The position numbers and the translations under genes were made by a program. A stretch of DNA of 64,000 nt, from assembly GCF_002855575.1 (NCBI RefSeq), contig NZ_PKRQ01000002.1:186001-250000 (forward strand), written 5' to 3'. Below the pieces are notes generated by a model that was given only the letters and a program-made list of their open reading frames with translations, was not told where the DNA came from and searched no databases. Below, in pieces: positions 1-8,810 of the stretch; position 1 is the stretch's first letter; every line of letters starts with the position of its first letter. This DNA is from Tabrizicola sp. TH137. Its GTDB lineage: Bacteria > Pseudomonadota > Alphaproteobacteria > Rhodobacterales > Rhodobacteraceae.

Positions 1-336
1 CAGGCCGAGCAGGCGGCGGAAATCGCTGCGGGCCAGCACATTGGTCATGGCGAGGCGGATCTGGCTCATCACCTCGAATTGCGAGGAGCGGATGGCGGCG
101 CGGGCGGAAAGCAGGCGATCGACGGAGGTGGCGGCCTCGTCCAGGAAGTGCTGGCCCGCCTCGGTCAGGCGGACGGGTTGCGAGCCTTTGACCACCAGCG
201 CGGTGCCGAGCCAATGTTCAAGCGATTGAATACGCCGGGAAAAGGCGGCCTGCGAGAGATTGCGGAACTCGGCCGCACGGGTGAAGTTGCGCAATTGCGC
301 AAGGGCGAGGAAATCCTGAAGCCAGCGGATATCCAT
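1..336 (-). CDS. LysR-family transcriptional regulator (5' part, runs off the window)
   Basis: The first 112 codons are present; the rest lies beyond the left edge. The protein starts MDIRWLQDFLALAQ and has a typical LysR winged helix-turn-helix over about residues 1-60 (NFTRAAEFRNLSQAAFSRRI, then LTEAG), followed by the start of the linker helix. LysR proteins bind promoter DNA and respond to a small ligand through a C-terminal domain that cannot be seen here, so neither target nor ligand can be named. It is preceded on the same strand by the small unknown gene 66 bases upstream and could be co-transcribed with it. Confidence 0.88.
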   Translation of the reverse strand, partial: MDIRWLQDFLALAQLRNFTRAAEFRNLSQAAFSRRIQSLEHWLGTALVVKGSQPVRLTEAGQHFLDEAATSVDRLLSARAAIRSSQFEVMSQIRLAMTNVLARSDFRRLLGL

Positions 337-402
337 ACCGTTCCCCCCCTTGCGTCACCGGTGGCGCATCCTGCGACGGAACGGGGCGCAGGGGAAGGCG
401 GG

Positions 403-843
403 TCAGGTGAAGCCGTGGCGGAGGAGGACGGGGCGACCTTCCACCTCGGCCAAAACGCGGCTGTCGGGCCAGACGCGGAAGAAGACCGTGGGGCCGATAT
501 CGGTGGCAAGGCGCGGCGGCGGGGCGAGGAGGCGGGCGGAGGCGAGGGCGAACCAGCCACCCTGGGCAAGCGCCATGGGGCGAAGGCCAAGCTCGGCAAG
601 CTGCGCGGCGTCGAGGGTGGCGCAGCCCATCGCCTCGATATCCACGAGGCGTTGGGCGGCAAGGTCCCAGACGGGTTCGCCGATGGACAGTTCCTCGATC
701 CGGCAGAGATCATCGGGGGCGGGCCCGATGCGGATGCGGAGGCCTTGGGAAAACATCGTCACTTCAACGGCTTGTGCCGTGTCTTTGGACGGCTGCGCGA
801 AGGTTTCGGGGGCGGGGGCGCCTTGCGGAGGAAGGAAGCCCAT
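403..843 (-). CDS. Hypothetical protein, 146 aa
   Basis: I do not recognise a family. The frame is open to 900, but the ATG at 843 (MGFLPPQGAPAPE) has a purine-rich stretch (AGGGGCG) upstream and is preferred. The N-terminal 25 residues are rich in Pro and Ala. The rest looks like a compact beta-rich soluble domain with no signal peptide, membrane segment or cysteine pair. It lies directly upstream of the LysR gene on the same strand. It is likely coding, because the codon pattern matches the neighbours and no better frame competes with it; the function is unknown. Confidence 0.55.
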   Translation of the reverse strand: MGFLPPQGAPAPETFAQPSKDTAQAVEVTMFSQGLRIRIGPAPDDLCRIEELSIGEPVWDLAAQRLVDIEAMGCATLDAAQLAELGLRPMALAQGGWFALASARLLAPPPRLATDIGPTVFFRVWPDSRVLAEVEGRPVLLRHGFT

Positions 844-1257
844 GGTCAGCGCCCCTGACCCGCGAAGAGCGGCCGCGCAGGGACGACAGACGGGCCGCAA
901 CAGGCGACGGAAGGCACCAGCACAAACATTTCACACCCCGGCAGCTTGGGCACATCGTTACACGGTTTCCGCCCATGTCGCGCCGGCCCCCACCGGTTTG
1001 CCACGGTCTTGCCCGGCCGAGGCGCGGGCGGGGCCTGCGGAGGACCCCGATTGCCAAAGTTTTAGCGAAATGCCGCCATCTCGCAAGCCTGAAGGCGGCG
1101 GTGGCGGGCGGGAAAGGACCAATGGGCATTGGCGGGGATGAAAGATCGGGCAATGGAAACGATGACCCGGAGGCGGGGCCGAGCGTTAACCAGTTTGGCG
1201 ACGCGACGGCAGAAAGATGATTCGGGGGATATGGCGGGGTTGGCGCTGCGGGACGGC

Positions 1258-1307
1258 GGGCCGCATCCTGTGCCGCAAACTGTGCCGCAAACTGTGGCCA
1301 CGCAGCG
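1258..1307. repeat. 12-bp-periodic repeat, copy 1
   Basis: Units in exact 12-base register: GGGCCGCATCCT, GTGCCGCAAACT, GTGCCGCAAACT, then GTGGCCACGCAG. A second array with the same architecture lies at 20903-20952, and 25 of the last 26 bases match. Both arrays are intergenic. This looks like iterated protein-binding sites rather than coding sequence. Confidence 0.7.
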
Positions 1308-1443
1308 CGCGCTGGAGGCGGGGATGGGAAAGCATCGTTGATTTTGCGTGAAGACCGCCGGGGACGGGAGGCGCATGCGGCCTCTGCCCGCCACTGCGGC
1401 AGGGTCGGGGCGGGCTGCCTGTTTTTGCGGCAGACGAATTTTT

Positions 1444-1470
1444 TTGACCGATGGGTAAATTCGGATAACG
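1444..1470 (+). promoter_or_regulatory. Candidate sigma-70 promoter of the deaminase/ABC operon
   Basis: TTGACC at 1444-1449 is followed about 15 bases later by GATAACG-like sequence (1464-1470), about 70 bases before the ATG at 1537. GGTCAA at 1474-1479 mirrors the TTGACC, giving a loose inverted repeat that may be an operator. The -10 match is weak. Confidence 0.35.
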
Positions 1471-1536
1471 CTGGGTCAAGCGACAAGCGCCGCGCGGGAT
1501 TGCTAACTGGCGACGGCGAGAGCACTGGGGAGAGAC

Positions 1537-2829
1537 ATGCTGGACCTGCTGGTGAGGGCGGGGCGTCTTCCTGACGGGAAGACCCCGGTCGATATCGGGA
1601 TGAAGGGCGGGAAGATCGTGGAGATCGCCCCCCGGATCGAGGCTGGGGCGGCCCGCGTGATCGAGGCGGGCGGGCGGCTGGTTGCGCCGCCCTTTGCCGA
1701 CCCGCATTTCCATATGGACGCGACGCTAAGCCTTGGTCTGCCGCGGCTGAACCGGTCTGGCACGCTGTTGGAAGGGATCGCGCTGTGGGGGGAGTTGAAG
1801 CCGCTTCTGACGGTGGAGGCGGTGAAGGCGCGGGCGCTGCGCTATTGCGATCTGGCGGTGTCGCAGGGGCTGTTGTCGATCCGCAGTCATGTGGATGTCT
1901 GCGATGACCGGCTGACGGCGGTCGAGGCGCTGCTGGAGGTGAAGCGCGAGGTTGCGGGCTATATCGACCTGCAACTGGTGGCGTTCCCGCAGGACGGGCT
2001 GTTCCGCGACCCGACGGCGGAGGCGAATCTTCTGCGCGCGCTGGACATGGGCGTGGATGTGGTGGGCGGCATCCCGCATTTCGAGCGCACGATGCAGGCG
2101 GGGGCGGAGTCGGTGCGGCGGCTCTGCGAGATCGCGGCGGAGCGGGGGTTGCCCGTCGATCTGCATTGCGACGAAAGCGACGATCCGATGAGCCGCCATA
2201 TCGAGACGCTGGCGGCAGAGACGGTGCGGCTGGGATTGCAGGGCCGGGTGGTGGGGTCGCATTGCACATCCATGCATTCGGTGGACAATTACTATGCGTC
2301 CAAGCTCATCCCTCTGATTGCAGAGGCGGGGCTGCATATCGTGCCGAACCCCCTGATCAACATCACCTTGCAGGGGCGTTCTGACACCTATCCGCGGCGG
2401 CGCGGGCTGACGCGGGTGCCGGAACTGCGGGCGGCGGGGGTGAATGTGGCCTTCGGGCAGGATTGCACGATGGACCCGTGGTATCCGCTGGGATCGGCCG
2501 ACATGCTGGAAGTGGCGCATATGGGGGTGCATGCGATCCCCATGACCTCGCGCGAGGCGATGGGGTGGAGTTTCACCTCGGTCACCGTGAACGGGCATCT
2601 GGCGATGGGATTGCCGGACCCGACGCTGCGGGTGGGCGGGCCTGCGACGATGGTGGTGTTGCAGGCGCGCGACCCGATCGAGGCGGTGCGGATGAAGGCC
2701 ACGCGGATCGCGGTGATCCGGGCGGGCCGGGTGATCGCCGAGACGGCGCCGCGTCTGGCGCGGCTGGATTTGCCGGGGCGTCCGGCGGGGATCGACCCTG
2801 CGGATTACGCGCCGATGGCGGAAGACTGA
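1537..2829 (+). CDS. codA: Cytosine-deaminase-like amidohydrolase
   Basis: A zinc/iron amidohydrolase of 430 aa, close in length to E. coli CodA (427). All metal and catalytic residues of CodA are present at a constant offset of -4: H57 and H59 (DPHFHMD), H210 and E213 (HCDES), H242 (GSHCT) and D309 (FGQDC). The substrate-contacting Gln is also kept (Q152 in FPQDG). However, the residue matching CodA Asp314 is Cys310, so a pyrimidine-like ring other than cytosine is possible. The ATG at 1537 has GGGGAGAG just upstream. It heads an operon with a BMP-type ABC importer and an amidase, which suggests uptake and hydrolysis of a nucleobase or related heterocycle. Confidence 0.85.
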   Translation: MLDLLVRAGRLPDGKTPVDIGMKGGKIVEIAPRIEAGAARVIEAGGRLVAPPFADPHFHMDATLSLGLPRLNRSGTLLEGIALWGELKPLLTVEAVKARALRYCDLAVSQGLLSIRSHVDVCDDRLTAVEALLEVKREVAGYIDLQLVAFPQDGLFRDPTAEANLLRALDMGVDVVGGIPHFERTMQAGAESVRRLCEIAAERGLPVDLHCDESDDPMSRHIETLAAETVRLGLQGRVVGSHCTSMHSVDNYYASKLIPLIAEAGLHIVPNPLINITLQGRSDTYPRRRGLTRVPELRAAGVNVAFGQDCTMDPWYPLGSADMLEVAHMGVHAIPMTSREAMGWSFTSVTVNGHLAMGLPDPTLRVGGPATMVVLQARDPIEAVRMKATRIAVIRAGRVIAETAPRLARLDLPGRPAGIDPADYAPMAED

Positions 2830-2860
2830 AAAGAAACGTCACAACAAGGGGAGTATCGAC

Positions 2861-3844
2861 ATGAGATTTTCAACGACGCGCCGGACCCTGCTGATGGGGG
2901 CTGCGGCCACGCTGGCGCTGCCCGCCTATATCCGCCGGGCACAGGCCCAGACGGCGGTGAAGGTGGCGGGGGTCCATGCCTCGCCGGTGGAAAACGCCTG
3001 GAACTCGCGCATCCATGCCGCGATGCAGGCGGCGGCGGCGGATGGGCTGATCGAATACGAGTTTTCCGAAGGCGTGGCCGCGACCGACTATCCCCGCGCG
3101 ATGCGGGAATATGCGGAAGGCGGGGCCAAGCTGATCTGGGGCGAAAGCTATGCCGTGGAGGCCGAGGCGCGCGCGGTGGCGGCGGATTACCCCGAGACGG
3201 CCTTCCTGATGGGATCTTCGGGCGGGCCGGAGGGCGACAATTTCGGCGTCTTCGGCACGCGCAACCATGAGGCGGCCTATCTGGCCGGGATGCTGGCCGG
3301 GAAGATGTCGACGACGGGGACCTTCGGATCGGTCGGCGGCTATCCGATCCCGGAGGTCAACCTGCTGATCAACGCTTTCCGCATGGGCGTGAAGGAGGTG
3401 AACCCGGAGGCGAAGTTCCTGAACGGCTTCATCGGGGCGTGGTTCGATCCCGCGAAAGCCAAGGAAGCGGCGCTGGCGCAGATCGACGGCGGGGCAGATA
3501 TCCTGTTCGGCGAACGGATCGGCACGGCGGATGCCGCGCAGGAGCGGGGGGTGAAGGCGATCGGGTCACTGATCGACTATACGCCGCGCTATCCGGGGAC
3601 GGTGTTCGCCAATGCGATCTGGAACTATCGCCCGACCATCGAGGCCATCGTGGCCGATGTGGTGGCGGGGCGTCCGGTCGGGCGGGATTACACCGAGTAT
3701 TCCTTCATGAAGTATGGCGGGAACGAGTTGATCTTCGTGGCCGAGGAAGTGCCCGCCGATGCGATCCCCGCGATGGAGGAGAAGAAGGCCGCCATCGCGG
3801 CGGGAACCTTCGAAGTGCCGATCGACGCCAACGAACCCGCCTAA
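2861..3844 (+). CDS. BMP-family ABC transporter substrate-binding protein
   Basis: 327 aa. The N-terminus has a twin-arginine-type signal (STTRRTLLMGAAATLALP) with a likely cut after AQAQ, so the mature protein is periplasmic. The body follows the basic membrane protein (BMP/PnrA-like, Med) fold: KVAGVHASPVENAWN at the start, a LIWGESYAVEAEA segment, and FGVFGTRNHEAAYLAGMLAG in mid-protein. This family delivers nucleosides, purines or related bases to YufO/YufP/YufQ-type transporters, whose ATPase and two permeases follow in this operon. The gene is in the same reading frame as the amidase that follows and is separated from it only by TAA-GCG. Confidence 0.9.
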   Translation: MRFSTTRRTLLMGAAATLALPAYIRRAQAQTAVKVAGVHASPVENAWNSRIHAAMQAAAADGLIEYEFSEGVAATDYPRAMREYAEGGAKLIWGESYAVEAEARAVAADYPETAFLMGSSGGPEGDNFGVFGTRNHEAAYLAGMLAGKMSTTGTFGSVGGYPIPEVNLLINAFRMGVKEVNPEAKFLNGFIGAWFDPAKAKEAALAQIDGGADILFGERIGTADAAQERGVKAIGSLIDYTPRYPGTVFANAIWNYRPTIEAIVADVVAGRPVGRDYTEYSFMKYGGNELIFVAEEVPADAIPAMEEKKAAIAAGTFEVPIDANEPA

Positions 3845-3847
3845 GCG

Positions 3848-5167
3848 TTGCAGGACGCGACTTCCCTTGCGGGCGCCATCGCCTCGGGTGCCGTGACGGC
3901 ATCCGGGGTGATGGAGGCTGCACGGGCGGCGGCGGATCGTTTTGGCGCGGTGGTGCGGGTGGAGACGGTGGCGGGGCCCATCGGGGCGGGGCCCTTTGCC
4001 GGGGTGCCCTTTCTGGGGAAGGACCTGGGATCGGGGGCGGCGGGGTTGTCACCCGTGGCGGGATCGGCGGCCCTGGCGCGGCGGCGGGTCGATCAGGCGG
4101 CGGATAGCGATCTTTTCGCGCGGTTCCGGGCGGCGGGGCTGGTGCCTTTCGGGCTGACGCGGGTGCCGGAATTCGGGCTGGCGCTGACTTCGGACCCTTG
4201 CGTGAACCCCTGGGACGCGCGGCTTTCGCCCGGTGGATCGTCGGGGGGGGCGGCGGCGGCGGTGGCAGGGGGCATCGTGGCCATCGCTCATGCCACGGAT
4301 GCGGCAGGGTCGATCCGGGTGCCTGCGGCCTGTTGCGGGCTGGTGGGGTTGAAGCCCACGCGCGGCGCGGTGCCGATGGGGCCGGATCAGGGCAATTGGC
4401 TGATGGGGCTGGCGAGCGAGCTGGTTCTGGCGCGCACGCTGCGGGATGTGGCGGCGGCCTTTGACGCGGTGGCGGAGCCTTGGGCCGGGGGGCGGGCCTT
4501 CGCGGCGGAGCGGGTGGCGGTGGTGGTGCCGGAAGGCTGCGCCCCGGCGCAGGTGGCCGGGGTGGAGGCGGTGGCCGGGGTGCTGCGCGGTTTCAGGATC
4601 GCGGTGGAGCGGCGGGCCTTTCCGGCAGCGCTGGCGGCACGGGCGGAGCGGGTGGCGCGGGGGGTGCTGGCGGCCTCGCTGGCGGAATGGATGGGGTTTC
4701 TGGGGGTGTCGGGCGCGGAGATCACGCCCATCGCGGCGGCGCTGATGGCCGAAGGGCGGGCGATGACGGCGGCGGAGCTTTTTGCGCTGAGCCGCGAAAT
4801 GGCCGTGCTGACGGCGGGGTGGGAGGACTGGATGGCGGGGGTCGATGCGGTGATCTCGCCCGTCCTGCGGGATGGGGTGCCGGAGGTCGGGTCTTTCGAC
4901 ATGGGCGGGTGGGATGTGGCCGCCCATTTCGCGCGGATGGGCGCGGTGGCGCCGGGGGCGGCGCTGGCCAATGCGGCGGGTTTTCCGGCGCTGGTCGTGC
5001 CGGTGGCGGGGGCCGTGGCGGGAGCAAGGGTCGGGGCGGGCATCCCGGTGGGGGTGCAGATCGCGGCGCGGGCGGGATGTGACCGGGGGCTTCTGGCGCT
5101 GGCGGCGCGGGTGGCGGGGGATCTGCCTGCGGTAACCTATCCTTTCGACATAGCGGGGCATCCATGA
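3848..5167 (+). CDS. Amidase (amidase-signature family)
   Basis: 439 aa. It carries the Ser-cisSer-Lys triad of the amidase-signature family: K58 (PFLGKDLG), S131 in the GGSSGG loop (129-134) and nucleophile S155 ([10 protein letters not shown]). The start is a TTG directly after the stop of the binding-protein gene. There is no in-frame alternative upstream because TAA lies two codons before it, and the first 35 residues ([15 protein letters not shown]) match the usual N-terminal helix of the family. No Shine-Dalgarno is visible, so translational coupling is likely. The last four bases overlap the next gene (ATGA). It probably cleaves an amide released by the deaminase-like enzyme; the substrate is unknown. 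Confidence 0.85.
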   Translation: MQDATSLAGAIASGAVTASGVMEAARAAADRFGAVVRVETVAGPIGAGPFAGVPFLGKDLGSGAAGLSPVAGSAALARRRVDQAADSDLFARFRAAGLVPFGLTRVPEFGLALTSDPCVNPWDARLSPGGSSGGAAAAVAGGIVAIAHATDAAGSIRVPAACCGLVGLKPTRGAVPMGPDQGNWLMGLASELVLARTLRDVAAAFDAVAEPWAGGRAFAAERVAVVVPEGCAPAQVAGVEAVAGVLRGFRIAVERRAFPAALAARAERVARGVLAASLAEWMGFLGVSGAEITPIAAALMAEGRAMTAAELFALSREMAVLTAGWEDWMAGVDAVISPVLRDGVPEVGSFDMGGWDVAAHFARMGAVAPGAALANAAGFPALVVPVAGAVAGARVGAGIPVGVQIAARAGCDRGLLALAARVAGDLPAVTYPFDIAGHP

Positions 5168-6681
5168 CGGGCGGGCCGGTTCTGGAACTGGAGGGGATCA
5201 GCAAGCGCTTTGGCGCGCTGCTGGCCAATGACGGGGTGACGCTGTCCCTGAAGAAGGGCGAGGTGCTGGCCCTGCTGGGGGAGAATGGCGCGGGCAAGAC
5301 CACGCTGATGAACATCCTGTTCGGCCATTACGCGGCGGATGCGGGATCGGTGCGGGTGATGGGGCGGGCGCTGCCCCCCGGCCGGCCGCAGGCGGCCATC
5401 GCGGCAGGGGTCGGGATGGTGCATCAGCATTTCACGCTGGCGGGCAATCTGACCGTGCTGGAGAATATCGTGATCGGGTCGGAGTCCCTCTGGAAGGTGG
5501 GGATGAACCGGGACGGGGCGATCCGCAAGATCGAGGATCTGTCGCGGCAATTCGGCCTGCCGGTCGATCCGATGGCGCGGGTGGGCGATCTGTCGGTGGG
5601 CGAGCGGCAGCGGGTGGAGATCCTGAAGGCGCTCTATCGCGAGGCGCGCATCCTGATCCTGGACGAGCCGACGGCGGTGCTGGCGCGGCCCGAGGCGGAG
5701 CAGTTGTTCCGCATCCTGAAGGGGATGGCCAAGGGGGGGCTGTCGATCCTGTTCATCAGCCACAAGCTGCATGAGGTGATGGGGGCCTCCGACCGGGTTG
5801 TCGTGCTGCGGCAGGGGCGGGTGGTGGCGGAGCGGGTGACGGCGGAGACGACCCCGGCGGAACTGGCCGAGCTGATGGTGGGGCGCGCGGTGGCGCGGCC
5901 CAGGCGCGAGGCGCATGCGGCGGGGGCGCCGGTGGTGGTGGCCAAGGCGCTGCGCGTCAGCCAGGGCGGCGGCATGGCGCTGGACGGCGTGGATTTCGAG
6001 GTGAGGGCGGGGGAAATCCTTGGGATCGTCGGCGTGTCGGGGAACGGGCAGGCGATGCTGGGGCGGGTGCTTTCGGGCCTTGCCCGGCCCGACGGGGGCA
6101 GCCTGACCTTCGAGGGGCGCGACATCGCGCGGATGACGCCCCGGCAGGCGGTTCGGATGGGGATTGGCCGGGTGCCGGAGGATCGCCATGCCGAGGGCGT
6201 GGTGGGCGATCTGGCGGTCTGGGAAAACGCGGTGCTGGAGCGTCTGCGGGATTATGCGCGCTTCGGGTTCGTGAAGCGGCGGGCGGCGATGGCCCATGCC
6301 GCGTCGCTGATTGCGCGCTTTGACATCCGGGGGGCCGGGCCTGCGACGCGGACAAGGGCGCTGTCGGGGGGGAATATGCAGAAGCTGATCCTGGGGCGGA
6401 ACCTTGCGGCGGGGCCGCGCTTCCTGCTGGCGAACCAGCCGACGCGGGGGCTGGATGAAGGGGCGATTGCGGCGGTGCATCGGGAATTGTTGCAGGCAAG
6501 GGCCGAGGGGGCGGCGATCTTGCTGATCTCCGAAGACCTCGATGAGGCGGTGGGGCTGGCGGACCGGTTGCAGGCCATTGTGAAGGGCAAGCTGTCGGCC
6601 CCCATCGCGGCGGAGGCGGCGGATGCGCGCAAGCTGGGCCTGATGATGGCGGGTGTCTGGGGGACGGCGGATGCGCATTGA
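5164..6681 (+). CDS. ABC transporter ATP-binding protein, tandem domains (nucleoside/BMP type)
   Basis: 505 aa with two nucleotide-binding domains, as in sugar and nucleoside importers (RbsA/YufO type). The first domain has Walker [10 protein letters not shown] (39-47), an [15 protein letters not shown] signature and an [11 protein letters not shown] Walker B. The second is degenerate at Walker A (GVSGNGQ), as is usual in this family, with [16 protein letters not shown] and [11 protein letters not shown]. It energises import with the two permeases downstream. It starts inside the end of the amidase gene (ATGA), and its own 3' end overlaps the next start by 11 bases, so the whole set is translationally coupled. 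Confidence 0.93.
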   Translation: MTGGPVLELEGISKRFGALLANDGVTLSLKKGEVLALLGENGAGKTTLMNILFGHYAADAGSVRVMGRALPPGRPQAAIAAGVGMVHQHFTLAGNLTVLENIVIGSESLWKVGMNRDGAIRKIEDLSRQFGLPVDPMARVGDLSVGERQRVEILKALYREARILILDEPTAVLARPEAEQLFRILKGMAKGGLSILFISHKLHEVMGASDRVVVLRQGRVVAERVTAETTPAELAELMVGRAVARPRREAHAAGAPVVVAKALRVSQGGGMALDGVDFEVRAGEILGIVGVSGNGQAMLGRVLSGLARPDGGSLTFEGRDIARMTPRQAVRMGIGRVPEDRHAEGVVGDLAVWENAVLERLRDYARFGFVKRRAAMAHAASLIARFDIRGAGPATRTRALSGGNMQKLILGRNLAAGPRFLLANQPTRGLDEGAIAAVHRELLQARAEGAAILLISEDLDEAVGLADRLQAIVKGKLSAPIAAEAADARKLGLMMAGVWGTADAH

Positions 6682-7720
6682 ACGGCGGGAGGAGGTTTCG
6701 GTCGCGGTCCTGATCCTTGCGCCTTTCGGGGCGGTGCTGGGGGCGTTGGTCCTGTGCGCGGGGCTGATCGCCATGGCGGGGGTGAGTCCCTGGGTCGCCT
6801 ATGGCGAGATGCTGCGCGGGGCCTTCGGATCGCGGCTGGCGGTGACGGAGACGCTGACGCGGGCCTCGCCCCTGATCCTGACGGGGCTGGCGGCGGCGGT
6901 CGCCTTCCGGGCGCGGCTGTGGAACATCGGGGGGGAGGGGCAGTTCTATATGGGGGCGCTGGCGGCGGCGGCGCTTGGCCATTCGGCGGTGGTGGGGCTG
7001 CCTTTGCCTGCGGCCTGGGCGGTGATTGCGGGGGGCGCGATGGCGGCGGGGGCGGTGCTGCTGCTGATCCCGGCGCTGCTGCGGCTGCGGTTCGGGGTGG
7101 ATGAGGTTGTCACCACGCTTTTGTTGAATTTCGTGGCGCTGCTGTTCGTCGGGCTGATGGTGGAGGGGGTTCTGAAGGACCCGATGGCCTTTGGCTGGCC
7201 GCAGTCGGTGCCGGTGGCGGCGGGGCTGCGGTTGCCCGATCTGGTGCCGCGGTCGCGGCTGCATGTGGGGCTGGTGCTGGCGGTGGTGGTGGCGGGGATA
7301 CTCTGGCTGGTGCAGGCGCGGACGGTCTTTGGGGCCGAGACGCGGGCGGCGGGGTTGAACCCGGGGGCGGCGGCCTTTGCGGGCGTGCCGATCACGGCGA
7401 CGCTGGCCAAGGTGGCGATCCTCTCGGGCGGGCTTGCCGGGCTGGCGGGGGCGATCGAGGTGCTGGGGCCGGTGGGCTATGTGACCACGACCATGTCGCC
7501 GGGATTCGGCTATGCGGGGATCGTGGTGGCCATGCTGGCGGCGCTGCATCCGGCGGGGGTGGTGGCGGCCTCGGTCTTTGTCGCGACGGTCTTTGTCGGG
7601 GCGGATGCGATGAGCCGGGCGACGGGGGTGCCGTCCTTCATCGCGGATGTGATCATGGCGGTGGCGCTGCTGGCGATGCTGGTGGCGCTGCTTTTTGCGA
7701 CCTATCGGGTGCGGACATGA
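6671..7720 (+). CDS. ABC transporter permease (BMP/nucleoside type), first subunit
   Basis: About 349 aa and strongly hydrophobic, with 8-10 predicted membrane segments. It contains the conserved WNIGGEGQFYMGAL segment and FGVDEVVTTLLLNFVALLF, typical of the YufP/BmpC permease group. The ATG at 6671 (MRIERREE) is chosen over upstream in-frame codons because it gives the usual short cytoplasmic N-terminus and lies in the overlap with the ATPase gene. It pairs with the permease that follows. Confidence 0.92.
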   Translation: MRIERREEVSVAVLILAPFGAVLGALVLCAGLIAMAGVSPWVAYGEMLRGAFGSRLAVTETLTRASPLILTGLAAAVAFRARLWNIGGEGQFYMGALAAAALGHSAVVGLPLPAAWAVIAGGAMAAGAVLLLIPALLRLRFGVDEVVTTLLLNFVALLFVGLMVEGVLKDPMAFGWPQSVPVAAGLRLPDLVPRSRLHVGLVLAVVVAGILWLVQARTVFGAETRAAGLNPGAAAFAGVPITATLAKVAILSGGLAGLAGAIEVLGPVGYVTTTMSPGFGYAGIVVAMLAALHPAGVVAASVFVATVFVGADAMSRATGVPSFIADVIMAVALLAMLVALLFATYRVRT

Positions 7721-8658
7721 CGGTGGCACTGGACATCCTGATGACGGCGAGCCTGTGGGAGGCGGTGCTGCGGATTGCGACGCCGCTGATCTTTGGCGTG
7801 CTTGGCGCGCTGATCTGCGAGCGGGCGGGGGTGTTGAACCTTGGCATCGAGGGGATCATGACGCTGGGGGCCATGGTGGGGTGGCTGACGGTCTATTGGG
7901 GCGGCGATCTGTGGACCGGGCTGGCGGTGGCGGTGCTGGCGGGGATGGCGATGGGCTGGCTGCATGCGATGCTGACCGTGCCCCTTGGCCTGTCACAGCA
8001 TGTGTCGGGGCTGGGGATCACGCTGCTGGCTTCGGCGTTGGCCTATTACCTTTACAGGTTATGGGTGGAGGTGGGGGACCTGCCGCCGACCATCGCGCCG
8101 TTCCAGCCGCTGGCGATCCCGGGTCTGTCGTCGATCCCCTTTCTGGGCGAGGCGGTCTTTACCCAGATGCCGCCCACCTACCTGGCGCTGATCCTGGTGG
8201 TGCTGGTGGCCTGGTTCCTGAACCGGACGCCGGCGGGGCTGGCGCTGCGGATGACGGGGGAGAACCCCCATGCGGTGGAGGCGCAGGGGTTGAACCCGCA
8301 TCGCATCCGCATCTGGGCGGTGATGGCGGGGTCGGGGATGATGGCGCTGGGCGGGGCCTTCCTGACGACGGCGGCCTTCAACAGCTTTTTCCCGACCATG
8401 GTGCAGGGGCGGGGCTGGATCTGCATCGCGCTGGTGGTCTTTGCCTCGTGGCGGCCGGGGAAGGCGCTGCTGGGGGCGCTGCTTTTCGCGCTGTTCGACG
8501 CGTTCCAGTTGCGGTTGCAGACGGTGGTGGAGGGGGTGCCCTATCAATTGTTCCTGATGGCGCCTTATGTGCTGTCCATCCTGGCGCTGGTTCTGGTGGC
8601 GCGGCGGGCGCGGGTGCCGGAGGCGTTGATGCAGCCCTATCGGCGCGGGGAGCGCTGA
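7717..8658 (+). CDS. ABC transporter permease (BMP/nucleoside type), second subunit
   Basis: 313 aa with multiple membrane segments. It has the family motif RAGVLNLGIEGIMTLGAM near the N-terminus and GLNPHRIRIWAVMAGSGMMALGGAF in the cytoplasmic loop region (YufQ-like). It starts in a four-base ATGA overlap with the first permease. This is the last gene of the operon that begins at 1537; about 150 bases follow before the next gene, with a palindrome that may act as terminator or operator. Confidence 0.92.
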   Translation: MTVALDILMTASLWEAVLRIATPLIFGVLGALICERAGVLNLGIEGIMTLGAMVGWLTVYWGGDLWTGLAVAVLAGMAMGWLHAMLTVPLGLSQHVSGLGITLLASALAYYLYRLWVEVGDLPPTIAPFQPLAIPGLSSIPFLGEAVFTQMPPTYLALILVVLVAWFLNRTPAGLALRMTGENPHAVEAQGLNPHRIRIWAVMAGSGMMALGGAFLTTAAFNSFFPTMVQGRGWICIALVVFASWRPGKALLGALLFALFDAFQLRLQTVVEGVPYQLFLMAPYVLSILALVLVARRARVPEALMQPYRRGER

Positions 8659-8700
8659 GCCGCGCTGCGGCCGCCCGGCGGGGGCGACCTGTCGGGGGCT

Positions 8701-8767
8701 GCTTAGGCGGGGCCTAAGCACTGGCCAAGAAATCGCGTGTTTCTGCGCGCCGCGCGGTCGCCTAAGC
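8701..8767. promoter_or_regulatory. GCTTAGGC palindrome plus extra half-site upstream of the monooxygenase gene
   Basis: GCTTAGGC-GGG-GCCTAAGC (8701-8719) is a perfect 8-bp dyad with a 3-base centre. A third GCCTAAGC lies at 8760-8767, about 45 bases before the start at 8811. There is no T-run, so operator use seems more likely than termination. No regulator is identified. Confidence 0.45.
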
Positions 8768-8810
8768 AGGGGAAGGGCCGGTGAGGCCGGGGCAGACAGG
8801 AGGATGCGCG

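Larger units (their letters stand above)
844..1536. other. Gene-free stretch of 693 bases
   Basis: No convincing gene on either strand. It holds a small dyad (CCAATG-GG-CATTGG, 1119-1132), a 12-bp-periodic repeat (1258-1305), a GC-rich inverted repeat GCCCGCC/GGCGGGC (1386-1415) followed by T-rich sequence, a CTGCC/GGCAG hairpin with a following T-run near 1416-1445, and a possible sigma-70 promoter (TTGACC at 1444) for the operon that starts at 1537. A small transcript or long leader is possible but not shown. Confidence 0.5.
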
